DNA from: Flavobacterium urocaniciphilum
Lineage (GTDB): Bacteria > Bacteroidota > Bacteroidia > Flavobacteriales > Flavobacteriaceae
DNA length: 64,000 bases
Reading direction: 5' to 3'
NCBI RefSeq assembly: GCF_900110615.1
Contig: NZ_FOEI01000003.1
Coordinates: 186,001-250,000, forward strand
A program made the position numbers and the translations under genes. Every line of letters begins with the position of its first letter. The first letter of the stretch is position 1. Shown here piece after piece: positions 60,840 through 64,000 of this stretch. Under the pieces are notes generated by a model. The model was given only the letters and a program-made list of their open reading frames with translations, was not told the DNA's origin and did not search any database.

Positions 60840-61966
60840 TTGTATTTCATCTTTCTTAAAATTCGTAAACTTTCTTTAAAATAAATGAAAGCCATAGGGT
60901 TTTTATACGTTTTTAGTAAATTTTTAGCCTCTATCAATTTGTGTTTGGCTTCTGTAAATCCATTTAAATAACAGATCATCAAAGTTGGCGATATTGCCAA
61001 CACTTCTTTCGATTCTACTACAGCATTTTTTTGCAATTTTGAAATCGTATTCAATGTCGAATTGTAAATATGATGCAATAATTTTTTATTGAATTGCGGC
61101 GGTTCAAATAATAATTCGGTATCCATTTTGTAATAGCCGTTATCAAAAAAAGTAATGGTAACTTTTTCCAAAGGATAGAAACTAGTTTTGTCATTTAATC
61201 CCAATGGCACATATTCTGTAATTGAAAATGTATTTTCATCAAATTCGATAATAACATCATCCTGTGCAGAATAAAACAGTTTAATTTGTTCGTTAACCAA
61301 TTCAATATCAACACGCGAATAAAACGTTTTATCTTTATATTTTCTCGGAATTCCAGCCCAACACACCACAAAATTTTCCTTAAAAACCTTGTATTCACTT
61401 TTAAAATCTTTGTGTCTTTTTGTAATGAAATCCAACACACTATCCAACGTGTCTTCAATACTGTTTCTCGAATTGTTTTCTATACTAATTACGGTTTCAA
61501 CATTAGATTTAGAAACAGGAATTTTTTCTTCAGTAGGCGAGGTGTTACTCCCAATCCTAACAAAAGTAGAATTAGCTAAAATAGTATAAATGTTTTTCTT
61601 GAAATACGACGTTTTGTTTTTCGGTTTAATCGTAACCAAACCCACCACTTTGTCTTTTGCTAAATTTGGAAACGGAATGTTTTCGTAGGATATTTTCGGT
61701 GGATTTTCTAAGTAAGCATTGACTAAATTCTGAATGCGACTATCATCAAAAAAATCGTCACCCACAATTTCATTAGTATCGTCTTCGACTCCAACAACTA
61801 TATACGAATTGTTAAACGGATTAGAATTAGAAAGTGCACAAATGTGCTTTAAAAACTTTCCTTTTCCTTCTTTTGTATGTAAATTTAACTGACGCTTTTT
61901 ATCATAAAAACTGTTCTCATTATTATGAGCCAGTAAGTTTTTTATCAAAAGCCGTTTATTAATCAT
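60836..61966 (-). CDS. AlbA_2 (Schlafen-type) DNA/RNA-binding domain protein, possibly ATP-binding
   Basis: 376 residues. The N-terminal 150 residues match the AlbA_2 layout: GKGKFLKHICALSNSNPFNNSYIVVGVEDDTNEIVGDDFFDDSRIQNLVNAYLE (in parts) and TIKPKNKTSYFKKN. The C-terminal 220 residues are not recognisable. AlbA_2 domains bind nucleic acid, and some bacterial members act in regulation or defence. There is no defence neighbour here. It is followed by an aldo/keto reductase. Confidence 0.8.
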   Translation of the reverse strand: MINKRLLIKNLLAHNNENSFYDKKRQLNLHTKEGKGKFLKHICALSNSNPFNNSYIVVGVEDDTNEIVGDDFFDDSRIQNLVNAYLENPPKISYENIPFPNLAKDKVVGLVTIKPKNKTSYFKKNIYTILANSTFVRIGSNTSPTEEKIPVSKSNVETVISIENNSRNSIEDTLDSVLDFITKRHKDFKSEYKVFKENFVVCWAGIPRKYKDKTFYSRVDIELVNEQIKLFYSAQDDVIIEFDENTFSITEYVPLGLNDKTSFYPLEKVTITFFDNGYYKMDTELLFEPPQFNKKLLHHIYNSTLNTISKLQKNAVVESKEVLAISPTLMICYLNGFTEAKHKLIEAKNLLKTYKNPMAFIYFKESLRILRKMKYN

Positions 61967-61969
61967 GGT

Positions 61970-62839
61970 TTAAGGGATTTTTGTTCCAATACTTTCCGTC
62001 CAAATAGCGAACCAATCTTCCAATTCCAATTCAAAATTTTGAAGCACTTGTAAGGCTTTAATTCGTTCTATATTGGTTGTTCCAATAACGGGTGCAATTT
62101 TCGCCGGATGTTTTAAAATCCATGCTAACAACAAAATATCTTCCGGTAAATTGTATTTTAAAGTCAGTTTATTCAATAATTCTTTGATGCGAATGGTTTG
62201 CGGAATATCTTCTTTGTAAATGGAACCTAGCGGATTCCAAGCCATTGGTTTTATACAATGCAATTGCATGTAATCCAATTCGCCATTAACCATCGGTTGC
62301 AAATGTGTGGCCGAAAATTGTATTTGATTGTAAGTAACCGCTGTATGTTTTCGAATTAAATCGGTTTGAGCTGGAGTAAAATTAGACAAGCCAAAATGGT
62401 TGATTTTTCCAGAAATTTTTAATTCGGTAACCGCATCTGCAATGACTTCCGATCGCATGAGCGGACTCGGACGATGCAATAATAAAACATCTATATATTC
62501 GGTTTGGAGATTTTTCAAGGATTGTTCTACGCTCCAAATAATATATTCTTTACTATAATCGTAATGTTTGATGCCATAATCTCTTTCCTCACAAACATAT
62601 TTAATACCACATTTAGTAATGAATTGCACTTTTTCTCTCGGAATACTCATTTCTTTCCAAGCTTTTCCAAATTCAGCTTCGGTGGTATAGCCTCCGTAAA
62701 TATCTGCATGATCAAACGTATGAATTTTTTCAGCCAAACAAATCTCAATAAGATTTTGCATTGCTGCAGTATTGAAGCCTTTTCCCCAAGAGCCCCATTT
62801 CATAGTTCCGGCAATAAGTGATGAAGTTTGTATTGGCAT
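61970..62839 (-). CDS. Aldo/keto reductase (YdhF-like)
   Basis: 289 residues. It has the AKR barrel with the catalytic tetrad: Asp and Tyr in FDHADIYGGY, Lys in FITKCGIK and His in LLLHRPSPL. The NADPH-binding end reads PVIGTTNIERIKAL. It is similar to YdhF/YdbC-type oxidoreductases. The substrate is unknown. The AlbA_2-domain gene starts 3 bp after its stop, so the two are co-transcribed. Confidence 0.93.
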   Translation of the reverse strand: MPIQTSSLIAGTMKWGSWGKGFNTAAMQNLIEICLAEKIHTFDHADIYGGYTTEAEFGKAWKEMSIPREKVQFITKCGIKYVCEERDYGIKHYDYSKEYIIWSVEQSLKNLQTEYIDVLLLHRPSPLMRSEVIADAVTELKISGKINHFGLSNFTPAQTDLIRKHTAVTYNQIQFSATHLQPMVNGELDYMQLHCIKPMAWNPLGSIYKEDIPQTIRIKELLNKLTLKYNLPEDILLLAWILKHPAKIAPVIGTTNIERIKALQVLQNFELELEDWFAIWTESIGTKIP

Positions 62840-63006
62840 AGCAGTAAAATTTTATTAAAAATAACAACATTTTCTTAAATATTCATTAAAAATTTATGTT
62901 TTACCTATAATTTAACGGACAATTAACAACAAAAAATAATTTATTCAGCCATCTTGCATTGTTAAAGTATTTTTTTAAAATTTACACTCAAATAAATCAA
63001 ACCCAA

Positions 63007-64000
63007 ATGCAAGAAAATAATACAACCATAGATATAAGCGCCATTAATGAAAAGATTGAAAGAGAAAGCGCATTTATTGATTTACTTACTTCTGAATTAA
63101 GCAAAGTTATCGTTGGACAGAAACCAATGATTGAACGTTTGTTAATTGGATTGTTAGGGCAAGGTCACGTTTTGCTTGAAGGTATGCCTGGTTTAGCGAA
63201 AACGTTAGTGATTAACACACTTTCTAAAGCCGTTCATGGTAGTTTTCACAGAATTCAGTTTACACCCGATTTATTACCAGCCGATGTGGTTGGTACCATG
63301 GTGTATAATTTCAAAGAAAACGAATTCTCTGTAAAAAAAGGACCGATTTTCGCCAATTTTGTTTTAGCAGATGAGATTAACAGAGCGCCAGCTAAAGTGC
63401 AATCGGCATTGTTAGAAGCGATGCAAGAAAAACAAGTTACCATTGGTGAAACAACATACAAATTAGACAATCCATTTTTAGTTTTAGCCACGCAAAATCC
63501 AGTAGAGCAGGAGGGTACGTATCCGTTACCTGAAGCACAAGTCGACCGATTTATGTTGAAAACGATTGTTGATTATCCGAAAATGGAAGAAGAGCAATTA
63601 ATCATCCGTAATAGTTTAAAAGAAAGTGCGGCTACTATTAATCCAGTGGTAAGTTTAGCGCAAATTATTAAAGCTCAAGAAACAGTAAAAGAAGTATACA
63701 TGGATGAGAAAATCGAAAAATATATTTTAGATATTGTTTTCGCTACGCGTTATCCAGAAAAATACCGATTAGAATCTTTAAAACCATTAATTAGTTTCGG
63801 AGCTTCGCCTCGTGGAAGTATCAATTTGGCTTTAGCAGCAAAATGTTATGCTTTCATTAAACGTAGAGGTTATGTTATTCCTGAAGATGTTCGTGCTGTG
63901 GTTCACGATGTATTGCGTCACAGAATTGGAATTACGTATGAAGCTGAAGCGGAAAACATTACTTCAGAAGACATAATCAATAAAGTTTTAAATCAAGTTC
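63007..64000 (+). CDS. MoxR family AAA+ ATPase, partial (3' end outside window)
   Basis: 331 codons visible from ATG 63007. It has Walker A GMPGLAKT, Walker B LADEINRAPAKVQSALLEAMQE, sensor ATQNPVEQEGTYPLPEAQ and an Arg-finger region LDRFM-like VDRFMLKT. MoxR ATPases act as chaperone-like partners of VWA-domain proteins in envelope or metal-enzyme maturation. The VWA and DUF58 genes normally found next to it would lie outside the window. Confidence 0.95.
   Translation, partial: MQENNTTIDISAINEKIERESAFIDLLTSELSKVIVGQKPMIERLLIGLLGQGHVLLEGMPGLAKTLVINTLSKAVHGSFHRIQFTPDLLPADVVGTMVYNFKENEFSVKKGPIFANFVLADEINRAPAKVQSALLEAMQEKQVTIGETTYKLDNPFLVLATQNPVEQEGTYPLPEAQVDRFMLKTIVDYPKMEEEQLIIRNSLKESAATINPVVSLAQIIKAQETVKEVYMDEKIEKYILDIVFATRYPEKYRLESLKPLISFGASPRGSINLALAAKCYAFIKRRGYVIPEDVRAVVHDVLRHRIGITYEAEAENITSEDIINKVLNQV

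Noticed and set aside
60836..61966. Anti-phage defence system
   Set aside because: An AlbA_2 domain alone, between a SCO protein and an aldo/keto reductase, is not enough to claim defence.

Overview
The window looks like a chromosomal segment of a Flavobacterium-type bacterium (Bacteroidota, Flavobacteriaceae). The DNA is very AT-rich. Promoters match the Bacteroidota -7 consensus TAnnTTTG, there are no obvious Shine-Dalgarno sites, and one large secreted protein ends in a type IX secretion sorting domain. The gene families (DUF3857/transglutaminase, DUF4175, DUF4837, head GIN, GH3-like) are typical of that phylum. There are no rRNA genes, CRISPR arrays or complete insertion sequences.

Layout. 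1-8200 (minus strand) is a surface-polysaccharide operon running from a promoter near 8228: a conserved protein with a nucleosidase-like C-terminus, a Wzz-like membrane protein, rmlB, a four-helix-bundle protein, rmlA, rmlC, rmlD, a GtrB/DPM-type glycosyltransferase and a GNAT acetyltransferase cut by the window edge. 8278-16954 holds a GH3-like protein, a LytM protein with degenerate metal ligands, the divergent tatA, tex, and two DUF3857/transglutaminase paralogues, one of which has lost its catalytic residues. 17126-26939 holds small membrane proteins, a CDF exporter, rpiB, rnr, a head GIN protein, a LysE exporter overlapping an AraC regulator, and an LTA-synthase-like phosphotransferase. 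26940-27868 is the oddest stretch: tRNA-Cys, followed downstream by six tandem 120-bp copies of its own 3' half plus terminator, with the T-loop replaced by a 16-bp palindrome. 27974-37462 carries folB, glnS, an SPFH protein, a small beta-barrel protein, gltX and a large DUF4175 protein.

37459-43996 (ybeY, mnmG, a methyltransferase, an OmpH-like lipoprotein, a RecD/Pif1-like helicase) carries a cluster of parS-like ParB sites, three of them in the 95 bp between the end of ybeY and mnmG. This suggests that the replication origin is not far away. 44083-50811 has doxX, holB diverging from pgk, a membrane protein, a MltD-type lytic transglycosylase and a DUF4837 lipoprotein. 50865-54514 has an ElaA-type acetyltransferase, a small membrane protein and a probable rnpA - S41 protease - double-OmpA operon. 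54572-60042 pairs an M13 peptidase lipoprotein with an 1128-residue T9SS cargo protein. The right end has a SCO copper chaperone, an AlbA_2-domain protein, an aldo/keto reductase and the start of a MoxR ATPase gene.

Much of the coding content is housekeeping (tRNA charging, RNA decay, tRNA modification, chromosome replication, glycolysis) and envelope biology. The unusual signals are in the non-coding DNA: the tRNA-half array, the parS cluster, dispersed palindromic repeats (one inserted in frame in rmlD), a 117-bp inverted-repeat element, and spacer hairpins between many genes.
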